From assembly GCA_963756455.1 (NCBI GenBank), contig CAVWNC010000001.1, positions 186,001-250,000 of the forward strand: 64,000 nucleotides of DNA, in the 5' to 3' direction. Within the stretch, counting starts at the first letter, position 1. Each line of letters begins with the position of its first letter. The notes below the pieces were generated by a model. It had not been told where the DNA came from, made no database searches, and was given only the letters and a program-made list of their open reading frames with translations. The translations under genes were made by a program, and so were the position numbers. Origin of the DNA: DASQPA01 sp963756455. GTDB taxonomy: Bacteria; Acidobacteriota; Thermoanaerobaculia; Multivoradales; UBA5704. Positions 1-8,899 of the stretch are shown here, one piece after another.

Positions 1-474
1 ATAGAGGTCGTCTTCGCTGTCCGGTTTCCAGACCAGATTCTGCAGCCCGCGGGCGGCGATCGCTTCTCTCTCGTCGGGCCGCCCGATCTCGATCCCGTCC
101 CGTTGGAGGCGGCCATCCCGGTCGTAGGGCTGCGGCTCCTCCGGGTCGTAGAAGGAAAAGCGCACGCCGGGGAGAACCGCTCGAATTTCGGCTCTCAATG
201 CGTCGAGATCGAAATCACGGGCTCCGGGGAGACGATGAATTCTGATCGTGTAGCCACCCTGGCGGCGCGGGAAGAGAAAGGCGTACGCCACTTCCCTTTC
301 GCTCGCCGCTATTTTGAGCGTGAGGCCGCCGAGCTTGGGGAGGACTGAGAGCAGGAAATGGCGCGGAAAGAGGCGAGGGTTCGACGGCGCGCCGAGCCGC
401 TCGCGGAGATCTGAGACCTCTTCTCGCCAGGCCGGAGATTTGCCGTCGAGGATTTCGACCGAGAGCGCGCGCAT
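1..474 (-). CDS. Hypothetical protein, partial (C-terminus beyond window)
   Basis: An open minus-strand frame runs without a stop from ATG at 474 to the window edge (158 codons seen). It begins MRALSVEILDGKSPAW and continues with a segment rich in aromatic and hydrophobic strands (FPRHFLLSVLPKLGG, AYAFLFPRRQGGYTIRIH). That pattern recalls GNAT-type acyltransferase folds, but no acetyl-CoA loop is clear enough to name it. It is divergent from pdxH, with 70 bases between the starts, so the two probably share a promoter region. The function is not recognised. Confidence 0.55.
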   Translation of the reverse strand, partial: MRALSVEILDGKSPAWREEVSDLRERLGAPSNPRLFPRHFLLSVLPKLGGLTLKIAASEREVAYAFLFPRRQGGYTIRIHRLPGARDFDLDALRAEIRAVLPGVRFSFYDPEEPQPYDRDGRLQRDGIEIGRPDEREAIAARGLQNLVWKPDSEDDLY

Positions 475-544
475 CGTTCCGTCCTCTGGGGTTCCGAGCA
501 TTCTACGCGAAGAGCTCCGCCAAAGGCGGTACAATCGGCGGCCG

Positions 545-1180
545 ATGGAGATCTCCGACCTGCGCCGGGAGTACGAGCATGCCGGGCTCACCGAGGGGGC
601 CCTGACGGCGGACCCGATGGCGATGTTTCGCGCCTGGTTCGCCGAGGCCCTGGCGGCCGACCCCAAGGACGCCAACGCCATGACCCTCGCGACCGTCGAC
701 CGCGAGGGCCGGCCCTCGGCTCGCATCGTGCTCTTGAAGGGGCTCGACGACGGCTTCGTCTTCTATACCAACTACGAGAGCCGGAAGGGGCGGGACCTGG
801 CGGAGAACCCGCACGCCGCCCTGGTTTTCTTCTGGCCTCTCCTCGATCGCCAGGTGCGGGTGGAGGGCCGGGTCGAACGCACCTCGCGCGAGGAGTCGGC
901 GGCCTACTTCGCCAGCCGACCGCTAGGGTCCCGGGTGGGCGCCTGGGCCTCGCGACAGAGCCGTCCTCTCGCCGGGCGCGAGGAGCTGGAGCGGGAGGTC
1001 GCGGCGGCGACGGCACGTTTCGCCGACGGCGCCGTGCCGCTCCCCGACGACTGGGGCGGCTTTCGGCTCCTCCCGGAGGCGGTCGAGCTCTGGCAGGGCC
1101 GCCCGAGCCGGCTCCACGACCGCTTCCGCTACGAGCGCGTGAGCCCCGGGGCCTGGCGGATCGCGCGGCTCGCCCCCTAA
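545..1180 (+). CDS. pdxH: Pyridoxamine 5'-phosphate oxidase
   Basis: This FMN-dependent cytosolic enzyme oxidises pyridoxamine or pyridoxine 5'-phosphate to pyridoxal 5'-phosphate, the last step of vitamin B6 salvage. The 211 residues match the usual family length. Family motifs seen in order are NAMTLATVDREGRPSARIVL (FMN-binding strand), GFVFYTNYESRKG, the tail motif WGGFRLLPEAVELWQGRPSR and the basic C-terminus LHDRFRYER. The ATG at 545 is chosen because the protein family begins with the MEISDLRREY segment; the longer upstream frame is not conserved-looking. It lies 6 bases upstream of lhgO, so the pair is probably cotranscribed. Confidence 0.95.
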   Translation: MEISDLRREYEHAGLTEGALTADPMAMFRAWFAEALAADPKDANAMTLATVDREGRPSARIVLLKGLDDGFVFYTNYESRKGRDLAENPHAALVFFWPLLDRQVRVEGRVERTSREESAAYFASRPLGSRVGAWASRQSRPLAGREELEREVAAATARFADGAVPLPDDWGGFRLLPEAVELWQGRPSRLHDRFRYERVSPGAWRIARLAP

Positions 1181-1186
1181 AAATCC

Positions 1187-2421
1187 ATGGCGAGCGAGAC
1201 GAGTTTCGACGTCGTCATCGTGGGCGGCGGCCTGGTGGGGACGGGCACCGCCCTCGCCCTGGTGGCTGGCGGCGTCCGCGGCGCTGGCGGCATCCGGGTC
1301 GTCGTGCTGGAGGCGGAGGCGGGCCTCGCGGCGCACCAGAGCGGCCACAACAGCGGGGTCATCCACTCGGGGCTCTATTACAAGCCCGGCTCGCTCAAGG
1401 CGCGGCTCTGCGTCGAGGGGGCCGCCGACCTCTATCGCTTCTGCGCCGCCGAGGGCGTGGCCTGCGAGCGGACGGGGAAGCTCGTCGTGGCGACCCGCGA
1501 GGAGGAGCTCCCCGCGCTCGCCGAGCTCGAGCGCCGCGGTACGGCCAACGGTCTCACCGGCCTCTCCCGGCTGGGGGAGAGGAGATCCGGCGGATCGAGC
1601 CGCACGCGGCGGGGATCGCCGCCCTCCACGTGCCGCAGGCGGGGATCGCCGACTACCCCGGGGTGGCCCGCGCCTACGGCCGGAAGATCGTGGCGGCGGG
1701 CGGACAGATCCGGACCGGGGTGCGGGTCACCGGGATCTCCCGCTCGGCCGGCCGGACGCGGGTCGAGACCGCGGTCGGGAGGTTCGACTGCGCGCTCCTC
1801 ATCAACTGCGCCGGCCTCCAGGCGGACCGCGTCGCCCGGCTCTCCGGGATCGCGCCGGAGGTGCGGATCGTCCCCTTCCGCGGCGAGTACTTCGATCTCG
1901 TGCCGGCGCGGCGGGAGCTCGTCCGCGGCCTCCTCTATCCGGTCCCCGATCCGCGCTTCCCCTTCCTCGGCGTGCACCTGACCCGCACCGTCGACGGCCG
2001 GGTGGAGGCCGGGCCCAACGCCGTCCTCGCCCTGAAGCGCGAGGGCTACCGCTGGTCGGACGTCTCGCTCCGCGACCTGGCCGAGACCGCCGGCTGGCCG
2101 GGATTCTGGCGGATGCTCAGGCGCACCTGGCGGACGGCTCTCGGGGAGGTCTGGCGCTCGGCGGTGCGGCGAGCGTTCGTCCGCGACCTCCAGAAGCTCG
2201 TCCCCGCTCTCGTCGACGCCGACCTCGTGCGCGGTGGGAGCGGGGTGCGCGCGCAGGCGTTGGACCGCGCCGGCAAGCTCGTCGACGACTTCCACGTCGA
2301 GCGGGGCGAGGGCAGCCTGCACGTGCTGAACGCCCCCTCGCCCGCCGCCACCGCCTCGCTCGCCATCGGCCGCCACATCGCGGGGCTGGCGGTCGAGGCT
2401 TTGGGTTTCGATTCAAGATAA
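1187..2421 (+). CDS. lhgO: L-2-hydroxyglutarate oxidase (one frameshift)
   Basis: This is a FAD-dependent oxidase of the DAO fold that converts L-2-hydroxyglutarate to 2-oxoglutarate. The N-terminus has the Rossmann dinucleotide motif DVVIVGGGLVGTGTALAL, then HQSGHNSGVIHSGLYYKPGS, which is diagnostic of the family. The second part contains LINCAGLQADRVARLSG, PFRGEYFDL and the C-terminal HVLNAPSPAATASLAIG. The first half is in one frame and the second in the frame one base back. They join at the G run 1573-1577, where one extra G would restore GGEEIRRIEPH. The reading is full length, about 410 residues, once corrected. This is either a recent mutation or a homopolymer sequencing error. It sits between pdxH and an amidase. 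Confidence 0.85.
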
Positions 2422-2430
2422 GGAGATCGC

Positions 2431-4257
2431 ATGTCGGAGCGCTCAGGGGAGGAAAAGGAAGAGAAGGACGAGAAGCTCGATCGGCGACGTTTCCTCGGCC
2501 TCGTGGGCGCCCTGGGAGCCGGGGCCGCGGCGGTGCCGGAGCTCCTCGCGGCCGCGAGCTCCGGTTCGGGAACGGGACAGATCACCCGCCAGGATCTCTC
2601 CGCGGTCGAGGACTTGACCGGTCTCCATTTTTCCGCGCCGCACCGCGACCTGATGGTCAAGGGCCTCGCGGACCTGGAGAAGGACTACGTCCGGCTGCGC
2701 CAGGTCCACCTCGACAACTCGGTGCCGCCCGCCCTCCGCTTCGATCCCGCTCCGGCGCCCCCGGCGCCCCCGGCGCCCCCGGCGCCCCCGGCGCCCCCGA
2801 CGCCCCCGCCGGCCCCCGCGGCCGTCCCAGCCCCAGGCGAGACCGGAGAACGCCAGCCGTTCCGGGCGAGCCCGGGTCCCGAGCCCGCTCTGCCCGCGAA
2901 GCTGGAAGACCTCGCCTTCCTGCCGGTCACCCAGCTGGCGCGGCTCCTGCGCTCGGGTCAGGTGCGCTCGGTCGACCTGACCCGCATGTACCTCGCCCGC
3001 CTGCGCCGGCTCGATCCGGTGCTCCACGCGGTGATCACCTACACCGAGGAGCGGGCGATGGAAAAGGCGGAAGCGGCGGACCGGGAGATCGCCGCCGGCA
3101 AGATCCGCGGCCCGCTCCACGGCATCCCCTGGGGGGCGAAGGATCTGCTCGCCGTGCGCGGCTATCCCACCACCTGGGGCTCGGTCCCCTACAAGGACCA
3201 GGTTCTCCCCGAGGACGCGACGGTCGTCGAGCGCCTCGACCGGGCGGGGGCGGTGCTGGTCGCCAAGCTGGCGGTGGGGGAGCTCGCCTGGGGAGACGTC
3301 TGGTTCGGCGGCATGACCCGGAACCCCTGGAAGCCTGAAGAGGGCTCCTCCGGCTCCTCGGCGGGCTCGGCCTCGACCACCGCGGCGGGCGCCGTGGGCT
3401 TCGCCCTCGGCACCGAGACCCTGGGCTCGATCGTCTCCCCGTCGACCCGCTGCGGGGCGACCGGGCTCCGTCCCACCTTCGGCCGGGTCAGCCGGCACGG
3501 CGCCATGGCCCTCGCCTGGAGCATGGACAAGATCGGCGCGATCTGCCGCTCGGTCGAGGACTGCGCGGCGGTCTTCGACGCCATCCACGGCGCCGACGGC
3601 AAGGACGAGTCCGCGGTCGACCGGCCCTTCGTCTGGAATCCCGACTTCGACGTCAAGAAGCTCCGGGTGGGCTACGTCAAGGCGCTCTTCGACGCTCCGC
3701 CCGAGAAAGACCGCGAGGAGGCGCACGCCCACGACGTCGCGGTGCTCGACGCCCTCCGCCGGCTGGACGTCGCCCTCCAGCCGATCGAACTTCCAGATCT
3801 TTGGGGCCAGGCGGGCCAGGCGATCGGGGCGCTCCGTATCATCCTCACCGCCGAGGGCGCCGCCGCCTTCGACGAGCTGACCCGGAGCGGCCGGGACGAT
3901 CTCATGGTCCGGCACCAGGAGGAGAACGCCTGGCCGAACGTCTTCCGCCAGGGGCGGACCATCCCGGCGGTCGAATACATCCAGGCCAACCGGGTGCGCA
4001 CCCTCCTAAAGCGGGAGATGGCGAAGCGGATGGCGACCGTCGACGCCTATGTCTGCCCCTCCTTCGGCGGCGACAACCTCCTCCTCACCAACCTGACCGG
4101 CCACCCGGCCGTCGTCCTCCCCAACGGCTTCCGGAAGGATGGCACCCCGACGAGCATCACCTTCACCGGCCGGCTCTATGGGGAGGCCGAGCTTCTCGCC
4201 CTCGCCCGGGCCTACCAGGAGGCGACGGGTTTCCATCTCAAGCATCCGAAGCTTTGA
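2431..4257 (+). CDS. Secreted amidase, amidase signature family (Tat signal)
   Basis: This is a 608-residue amidase-signature hydrolase. The N-terminus carries a twin-arginine signal, DRRRFLGLVGALGAGAAAVP, so export in folded form is predicted. A Pro/Ala repeat made of GCCCCCGG-type units (about residues 107-131) forms a flexible linker before the catalytic domain. The Ser-cisSer-Lys triad is visible: K237 in GIPWGAKDLL, S309 in GSSGSSAGSA and S333 in TLGSIVSPSTRCG, with the 24-residue spacing between the serines usual for the family. The substrate cannot be read from sequence; relatives hydrolyse amides, including Asp/Glu transamidosomes and drug amides. It starts 9 bases after lhgO. Confidence 0.9.
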   Translation: MSERSGEEKEEKDEKLDRRRFLGLVGALGAGAAAVPELLAAASSGSGTGQITRQDLSAVEDLTGLHFSAPHRDLMVKGLADLEKDYVRLRQVHLDNSVPPALRFDPAPAPPAPPAPPAPPAPPTPPPAPAAVPAPGETGERQPFRASPGPEPALPAKLEDLAFLPVTQLARLLRSGQVRSVDLTRMYLARLRRLDPVLHAVITYTEERAMEKAEAADREIAAGKIRGPLHGIPWGAKDLLAVRGYPTTWGSVPYKDQVLPEDATVVERLDRAGAVLVAKLAVGELAWGDVWFGGMTRNPWKPEEGSSGSSAGSASTTAAGAVGFALGTETLGSIVSPSTRCGATGLRPTFGRVSRHGAMALAWSMDKIGAICRSVEDCAAVFDAIHGADGKDESAVDRPFVWNPDFDVKKLRVGYVKALFDAPPEKDREEAHAHDVAVLDALRRLDVALQPIELPDLWGQAGQAIGALRIILTAEGAAAFDELTRSGRDDLMVRHQEENAWPNVFRQGRTIPAVEYIQANRVRTLLKREMAKRMATVDAYVCPSFGGDNLLLTNLTGHPAVVLPNGFRKDGTPTSITFTGRLYGEAELLALARAYQEATGFHLKHPKL

Positions 4258-4258
4258 C

Positions 4259-6478
4259 GTGGTAGAAACGCTCCCCGTGCCCGCCCCGTCCGAATCCGCC
4301 GTCCCGTCGCCCCAGCCGGCGAGAATCAAGTTCGGCGGGATCGGCGGCGGGACGGCCGTCCTCTGGGCGCTGCTCGTCGCCTGCTGGCTCCTGGACATCA
4401 CCGGCATCCTGCACGCTCCGGCGGTCTCCCGGGTCGCGGCGGCGATCGCCGTCCTCGCCGTCCTCGGGACCCTGGGCTGGCTGGGGAGGCTCGCCTGGAC
4501 CGCGCTCCGCGCCGGAGGGGAGCGGCGGGCCACGGCGCTCGCGCTCTCCGGCATCGTCCTCCTCGCCCTCGCGGTGCGTCTCGCCGGCATCTCGCACGAG
4601 GCGAGCGGCCGCTATTACGCGGACGAGGGCACCTACTACCACCACGCGACCCAGATCAACGAGGGCGAGGTTCTCGCCCGTTCTTTCGTCTATCCCCACC
4701 TGACCTACTACCTGGACGCCCTCACGCTCTGGACGGCGGACCGCTTTCCCGGCACCGTCTCCCGCCTGGGAGAAATGGCGTTCGGCTTGAACGATCCGCT
4801 CGCCGTCTCCTGGGTGCTCCTCCGCCTGGTCGTCGCTCTTTCAGGCGCGCTGACAGCCGTCCCCGTCTTCCTCCTCGGCCGGCGTCTCGCGGGGCTCCCG
4901 GGCGCCGTGGCCGCCGGCGCCCTCCTCACCTTCTCGCCGCTCTACAACGCCGGCTCGCATTTGAACACCTGCGACATCCCCTCGGCCTTCTTCGCCACCC
5001 TCTGCCTCTACGCCGTCTCCCGGCTCCTCGACGGGGAGAGCCCGCTCGGCTACGTCCTCGCCGGGCTCGCCGCCGGTCTCGCGGCGGTCAGCAAGTACCC
5101 GGCCGGTCTCGCCGCGGTCGCCATCGTCGCCGTCTGGCTGCGCTGGCGGTTCGTCCGCCGCGATGTCTTGAGGCGCGGCTCGTGGGGCCTCCTGTGGGCG
5201 GGGCTCGCCGCCCTGGCCGCCTTCGTCGGCGCCATGCCGAGCCTGCTGTTCTTTCCGGACATCGCCTTCGGCGGCGGACACGGCATGTTCTTCGGCGTCC
5301 ACCAGTACGGCACGGGCGGCTGGCTCGGCGTGGTCAAGGAGAGCAACGGCCTTTTCTACCTGGAGAACCTGGCGGAGAGCTACGGCTGGCCGGCCCTCCT
5401 CGCCGGTCTCGCCGGGGTGGCGGGCCTGCCGCTCCTCTCGCCGACGGGCCGCGAGCGCCTGAGGCATCTCCTCTGGCTCCTCCCCTTCCCGGCCCTCTAC
5501 TGGCTGCTCATCTGCTCGATGAACATGGTGGTCAAGCGCAATCTCTACCCGGCGCTCCCCGCGCTCGCGGCTTTCCTCGGAGCCGGGCTCGGCGCGCTCC
5601 TCGCCTTCGCCTGGCCGCCGCGGAGCGAGCCCACCGGCCCGCCAACGCGAGCCGCCGGGCTTGCCCTCGCCCTCCGGGTCTCGGCCGCCGCGGTCGTCCT
5701 CGCCTGCTTCGCCCTCCCCGTCTGGGTGACGGTCGAGCAGGCCGCCGGGCTCGTTCGGGCCACCACCCGCGAGCTGGCCGCCACCTGGATGCGCCAGCAC
5801 CTGCCCCCGGGAGCGCGGATCGTCAAGGAGGCCTACACCCCCGGTTTCGCGCCGGGCGAGTTCGCCGTCCTGGGAAGCCGCTTCGCCGGGCGCTTCACCC
5901 TGGAGGAGCTGCGCGACGCCGACAACGACTACCTGCTGCTCGCGAGCGACGCCTACCAGCGCTTCCTCAACCCCGAGGAGACGGTCAAGCCGCACCAGCG
6001 CCAGATCGGCGAGCGCTACCAGGCGATCCTCTCCGGCTGGCGCCCGATCGAAGAGTGGTTTCCGAGCGATACCCAGGTCGGGCCAATCCTGAAGCTCTAT
6101 CGCCTGGAGCCCTTGCCCGCGGACTGTGTCCCCAGCCACGAGATGGCGGCGGCGGAGGCATTCGTGCCGGACGCCGCCATGCGGGCGGGGGAGACTCGGG
6201 TGACCTACCTGTCCGGGGGACAGTGGGCGATGGTCAAGGGCTGCTTTCCGGCCGGCGCCTACACCCTGCGCGCCGCGGGCGTCGGCCTGAAGAGCGGGGA
6301 GGTGCGGGTGCGGAGCCTCGACGGGGAAGAGCTCCCGAGCCTGCCGCTCGGGGGCGGACTCCAGGATGGCGGGGCGCTCTCCACCGGGCCGATCCAGCTG
6401 CAGCGGCCCGGGAAGTACTTCTTCTACCTTTACCTGCCTGCGGGGAGCAGCCTGGACCGCGTCACGGTAGAGCCGTAG
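4259..6478 (+). CDS. GT39-like (PMT/ArnT-type) membrane glycosyltransferase
   Basis: This integral membrane protein is of the GT-C fold; such enzymes use polyprenyl-phosphate sugars to glycosylate lipids or proteins on the outer face of the inner membrane. After a first helix (TAVLWALLVACWLLDITG) the first periplasmic loop carries the acidic motif YYADEGTYYHH, the usual catalytic Asp-Glu of the family. About eleven hydrophobic helices follow, then a soluble C-terminal region ending SSLDRVTVEP. Translation probably starts at GTG 4259, directly after the amidase stop; a GTG at 4277 is an alternative. The acceptor is unknown. A fragment of this 3' end recurs at 13741-13787. Confidence 0.85.
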   Translation: MVETLPVPAPSESAVPSPQPARIKFGGIGGGTAVLWALLVACWLLDITGILHAPAVSRVAAAIAVLAVLGTLGWLGRLAWTALRAGGERRATALALSGIVLLALAVRLAGISHEASGRYYADEGTYYHHATQINEGEVLARSFVYPHLTYYLDALTLWTADRFPGTVSRLGEMAFGLNDPLAVSWVLLRLVVALSGALTAVPVFLLGRRLAGLPGAVAAGALLTFSPLYNAGSHLNTCDIPSAFFATLCLYAVSRLLDGESPLGYVLAGLAAGLAAVSKYPAGLAAVAIVAVWLRWRFVRRDVLRRGSWGLLWAGLAALAAFVGAMPSLLFFPDIAFGGGHGMFFGVHQYGTGGWLGVVKESNGLFYLENLAESYGWPALLAGLAGVAGLPLLSPTGRERLRHLLWLLPFPALYWLLICSMNMVVKRNLYPALPALAAFLGAGLGALLAFAWPPRSEPTGPPTRAAGLALALRVSAAAVVLACFALPVWVTVEQAAGLVRATTRELAATWMRQHLPPGARIVKEAYTPGFAPGEFAVLGSRFAGRFTLEELRDADNDYLLLASDAYQRFLNPEETVKPHQRQIGERYQAILSGWRPIEEWFPSDTQVGPILKLYRLEPLPADCVPSHEMAAAEAFVPDAAMRAGETRVTYLSGGQWAMVKGCFPAGAYTLRAAGVGLKSGEVRVRSLDGEELPSLPLGGGLQDGGALSTGPIQLQRPGKYFFYLYLPAGSSLDRVTVEP

Positions 6479-6655
6479 CCCGCGGCTTCCGCGCCGGACT
6501 CTGTCCTCGCGTCCCGGGACCTCGTCCTCGAGTCCCGGGAGATCGGTCGAAATCCGGCGGATTCCGGAACTCCCGGTCGTGGTCCCGGGACTTCCTCTTC
6601 TCGAGTCCGCGGACAGCGACACCCACCCCCGGGACCAGGAAGCGCCGCGGTATCC

Positions 6656-6949
6656 CTACCGGCCGTTCGGGTCGAGCCCCGCGCCTGTATCTCCGGCAGG
6701 TAGAGCTCCGCGACCTCCGGAATTGCCAGTCGGTGCGCCGCCATTCGGATCGAGCCCGCTCCCCTCTTGGCCCCAGAGGTGGACCCAGGTGCTCCACAGG
6801 TGGGCGAGGCCCCCGGCCGCCGCGGTCCGCTGGGCCGGTGCCTTCCGGGGAGATGCCGGGTGCGGCTGGGTGGCGGCGATCGAGGGGAGAGCGAGAACGG
6901 TGAGGAGAGCGAGGCCCGCGAGAGCGCGGCCCGGGTGGAAACGGTGCAT
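6656..6949 (-). CDS. Small secreted peptide with LWG/DPNGG motif
   Basis: This is a 97-residue protein with a cleavable signal peptide (ALAGLALLTVLALPSIAA) and a short mature part. The mature part contains HLWSTWVHLWGQEGSGLDPNGG and a second GAGLDPNGR near the C-terminus, so the Gly-Leu-Asp-Pro-Asn-Gly element occurs twice. It lies 63 bases downstream of the TPR gene on the same strand and is probably in its operon. A homologous peptide (ELWGTLTHLWGEVGCGADPYGG) is encoded at 46986-47261 beside a related TPR gene. The pairing suggests a functional link such as peptide sensing by the TPR protein, which is inference. No database family is recognised. Confidence 0.6.
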   Translation of the reverse strand: MHRFHPGRALAGLALLTVLALPSIAATQPHPASPRKAPAQRTAAAGGLAHLWSTWVHLWGQEGSGLDPNGGAPTGNSGGRGALPAGDTGAGLDPNGR

Positions 6950-7012
6950 GGCACACTCCTTCGAGGCGGCTCCGCCCGGCCGGCCGTCATGGCCGCGAGC
7001 GAGCCGCCCCGC

Positions 7013-8308
7013 TCAAGAGTGTGCCGGAAACGGCGCAGGCAGGCGCTCCCGCTGCAGAAAGTCGGCGAGCTGCCGCGCCAGCTGCACGGTCAGCCGCTCC
7101 TCCTCGCAAGCTCCCTGGAACATGAGGAGCGCGGCCATCGCCTCCCGGTGGATCTCGCGCGACTCGAAGGCCGGCAGGATTTCGGCGGCAAGTCGCTTCA
7201 GGTCCGCCGTACGGTGCTCGCTGGCGAAGAGGAGCGCCAAGTCGAGCGAGACGAGCGCCGCATCGTAGCCCAGCCGGCGGTTCAGAAACTCCTCCTGCAC
7301 CTCCCGGAAAGCCGCCTCGGCCGCTGCAAGCCGCCCGAGGCCGAAGTCGATCTTCCCTTCCACCCAGCGCAGGCGCACGAGGTCCAGATCGCCGCCGATC
7401 TCCAGGCAGAGCGCCCGCACCTCGGGCACCCGGGCGTCCCCCTCGGCAAAGCGCCCCACCTTGGCCAGGCTGTGGAGCAGGTTGTGCCGCAGGCAGAGCA
7501 GGAGTCGCGGGTCCCGCTCGCGGTCGAGGAGCGGCTCCGCCTCCCCCAGGAGTGGGATGGCCTTTTCGGGCTCGCAATTCTCGATCTCCGTGAACGCCTT
7601 CTGGACGAGGGCGCGGCCCGCCAAGTGGAGGTCCCGGTCCTCCGGGTGCCCATCCTTATAGATAGCGATCACGTCGTCGAGGATCTCCAGGGCTTCGTCG
7701 AACCGTCTCTGGGCCATCCGGAGGGAGGCCTTGAGGCTCAGCACCTCCGCCCGGACCTTCTCGTTCCCCGAGAGGCTCCGACGCAGCAGACCCTCGGCTT
7801 CCAGAAACGCCTCCTCCGCGCTCCGCAGCTCGCCGAGCACCCGGAGGGCGTTCCCGAGATGGGCGTGCGCCCGAGCCCGCAGATCGAGGACCCATTCCGG
7901 GTCGTACGCCTCGCCGAGATGAGCCGAGATCCGCACCGCCAGAGTAGCGAGGTCGACCGCCCGTTGCGGCTCCCCGCAGACCGCCGCCCGGCTCTTCTCG
8001 AGGAGAAGGTCGCAAACCCCCCAGGAGTGCAGGCTCTCCTCCGTCTCGGTCTGCTCCAGCTGAGCCGCATAGGGAAGCTCCGAAAGCTGCTCGACGAGCG
8101 CCGGAGCCTCCCGGCCCTCAAAAACCGCCACCATCTCGTCCCAATGGCCCACCTGCCCCTGGAGCCGGTGGATCTCCTCGACGAGGGCCGAACAGGTCTC
8201 GCACCGGGCGAGGAGGTGCGGCAGAACCTCGAAGACCATCTCTTCGTACTCCAACTTGCCCGCCAGCAACTTCGCCATCTGCTCCAACGTCGGATGTGGG
8301 GTCGTCAA
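7013..8308 (-). CDS. TPR-repeat protein with N-terminal zinc-finger-like motif
   Basis: This cytosolic protein of 431 residues is predicted to be a helical solenoid. An N-terminal HLLARCETCSALVEEI (H-x3-C-x2-C) resembles the zf-HC2 anti-sigma zinc finger. From about residue 110 onward come repeated TPR-like helix pairs (ARAHAHLGNALRVLGELRSAEEAFLEAE; FDEALEILDDVIAIYKDG; LGRLAAAEAAFREVQEEF). The C-terminal half aligns by eye with the HTH-TPR protein at 45293-46753 (both have a DVDLLRLKWLEG or DLDLVRLRWVEG segment), so they are paralogues with different N-terminal modules. The start is TTG 8308, supported by GGAGGA a few bases upstream. A secreted LWG peptide follows, and a lanthipeptide precursor diverges upstream. 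Confidence 0.75.
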   Translation of the reverse strand: MTTPHPTLEQMAKLLAGKLEYEEMVFEVLPHLLARCETCSALVEEIHRLQGQVGHWDEMVAVFEGREAPALVEQLSELPYAAQLEQTETEESLHSWGVCDLLLEKSRAAVCGEPQRAVDLATLAVRISAHLGEAYDPEWVLDLRARAHAHLGNALRVLGELRSAEEAFLEAEGLLRRSLSGNEKVRAEVLSLKASLRMAQRRFDEALEILDDVIAIYKDGHPEDRDLHLAGRALVQKAFTEIENCEPEKAIPLLGEAEPLLDRERDPRLLLCLRHNLLHSLAKVGRFAEGDARVPEVRALCLEIGGDLDLVRLRWVEGKIDFGLGRLAAAEAAFREVQEEFLNRRLGYDAALVSLDLALLFASEHRTADLKRLAAEILPAFESREIHREAMAALLMFQGACEEERLTVQLARQLADFLQRERLPAPFPAHS

Positions 8309-8641
8309 GGGTCCTCCTGGGGTGCCGGGCCGGGTTCGCGGTGAGGTTGGGGTGTCTCTCTAGAGATATAGTTGCCGCTGGCGGCTATTTCGAGACAGGA
8401 GATTTGTGGGAAGTCGCGCCGCCGGCCCACAGATCCCCGAGAGGCGGGCATGGCGTCGAGAGATCTGGGGCCCCTTCGCGAGGCGAGGGAGCGCATCGCC
8501 CGGCCCTGGAGGCGAGTCGCCCGACGACGGTCTGTCGTCGATCGAAGTTGTAACAGCCGGGTTCCGGTGAGCGGTAACACCTCCTGCCCGCTGCGTTGCT
8601 GAGCTGCGTTGTGTTAAGTTCCTATCGAAGGAGGATTGGCG
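8309..8641. promoter_or_regulatory. Divergent intergenic region, 333 bases
   Basis: This separates the minus-strand TPR gene from the plus-strand lanthipeptide precursor and must contain both promoters. I can see the TPR gene's Shine-Dalgarno (GGAGGA on the minus strand near 8312-8319), the precursor's AAGGAGG at about 8628-8635, and a small inverted GCCGCTGGCGGC at 8371-8382. No convincing -35/-10 pair or coding frame stands out. Confidence 0.4.
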
Positions 8642-8809
8642 ATGAAGCGGAAGCCGACGAAGAAGATGACGCTGAACCGTGAGACCCTACGCCGGCTCGA
8701 TCCGGCCAACCTTCTGCAGATCCAGGGAGGGCTGACCGCGCACGCCAGCTGCGTCGTGGCCTGCACGGACGCCTGCACCGCGACGGTGTGCAGTGTCTGC
8801 TGCCCCTGA
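8642..8809 (+). CDS. Class I lanthipeptide-type precursor peptide
   Basis: This 55-residue peptide is preceded by a strong AAGGAGG Shine-Dalgarno. The leader MKRKPTKKMTLNRETLRRLD matches the known class I lanthipeptide leader pattern (basic start, LxLNRETLRxLD) and ends in a Gly-Gly-like site, LLQIQGG. The core, LTAHASCVVACTDACTATVC then SVCCP, has seven Cys and several Ser/Thr, suitable for dehydration and thioether formation. No lanthionine synthetase (LanB, LanC or LanM) is encoded nearby, so modification would have to act in trans. A second peptide with the same leader lies at 27508-27663. The nearby subtilase (13160-11091) could be a leader peptidase, but that is only inference. Confidence 0.75.
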   Translation: MKRKPTKKMTLNRETLRRLDPANLLQIQGGLTAHASCVVACTDACTATVCSVCCP

Positions 8810-8899
8810 ATGCAGCGCCTGAACCTCAGGCCAGTCCGCTCGGCGTCTCCTGTCGGGGCAGGCCCCCGTGCCTGCCGCTCCGCCTAGAGTTCTGATTAT

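Noticed and set aside
4841..6622. 593-residue minus-strand frame opposite the first GT39-like gene
   Set aside because: Low-complexity Arg/Glu/Gly composition typical of antisense frames; the plus-strand gene has membrane helices and the catalytic motif.
8820..8899. Second core peptide or tRNA downstream of the lanthipeptide precursor
   Set aside because: No leader box, cloverleaf or ribosome binding site can be formed in this short stretch.
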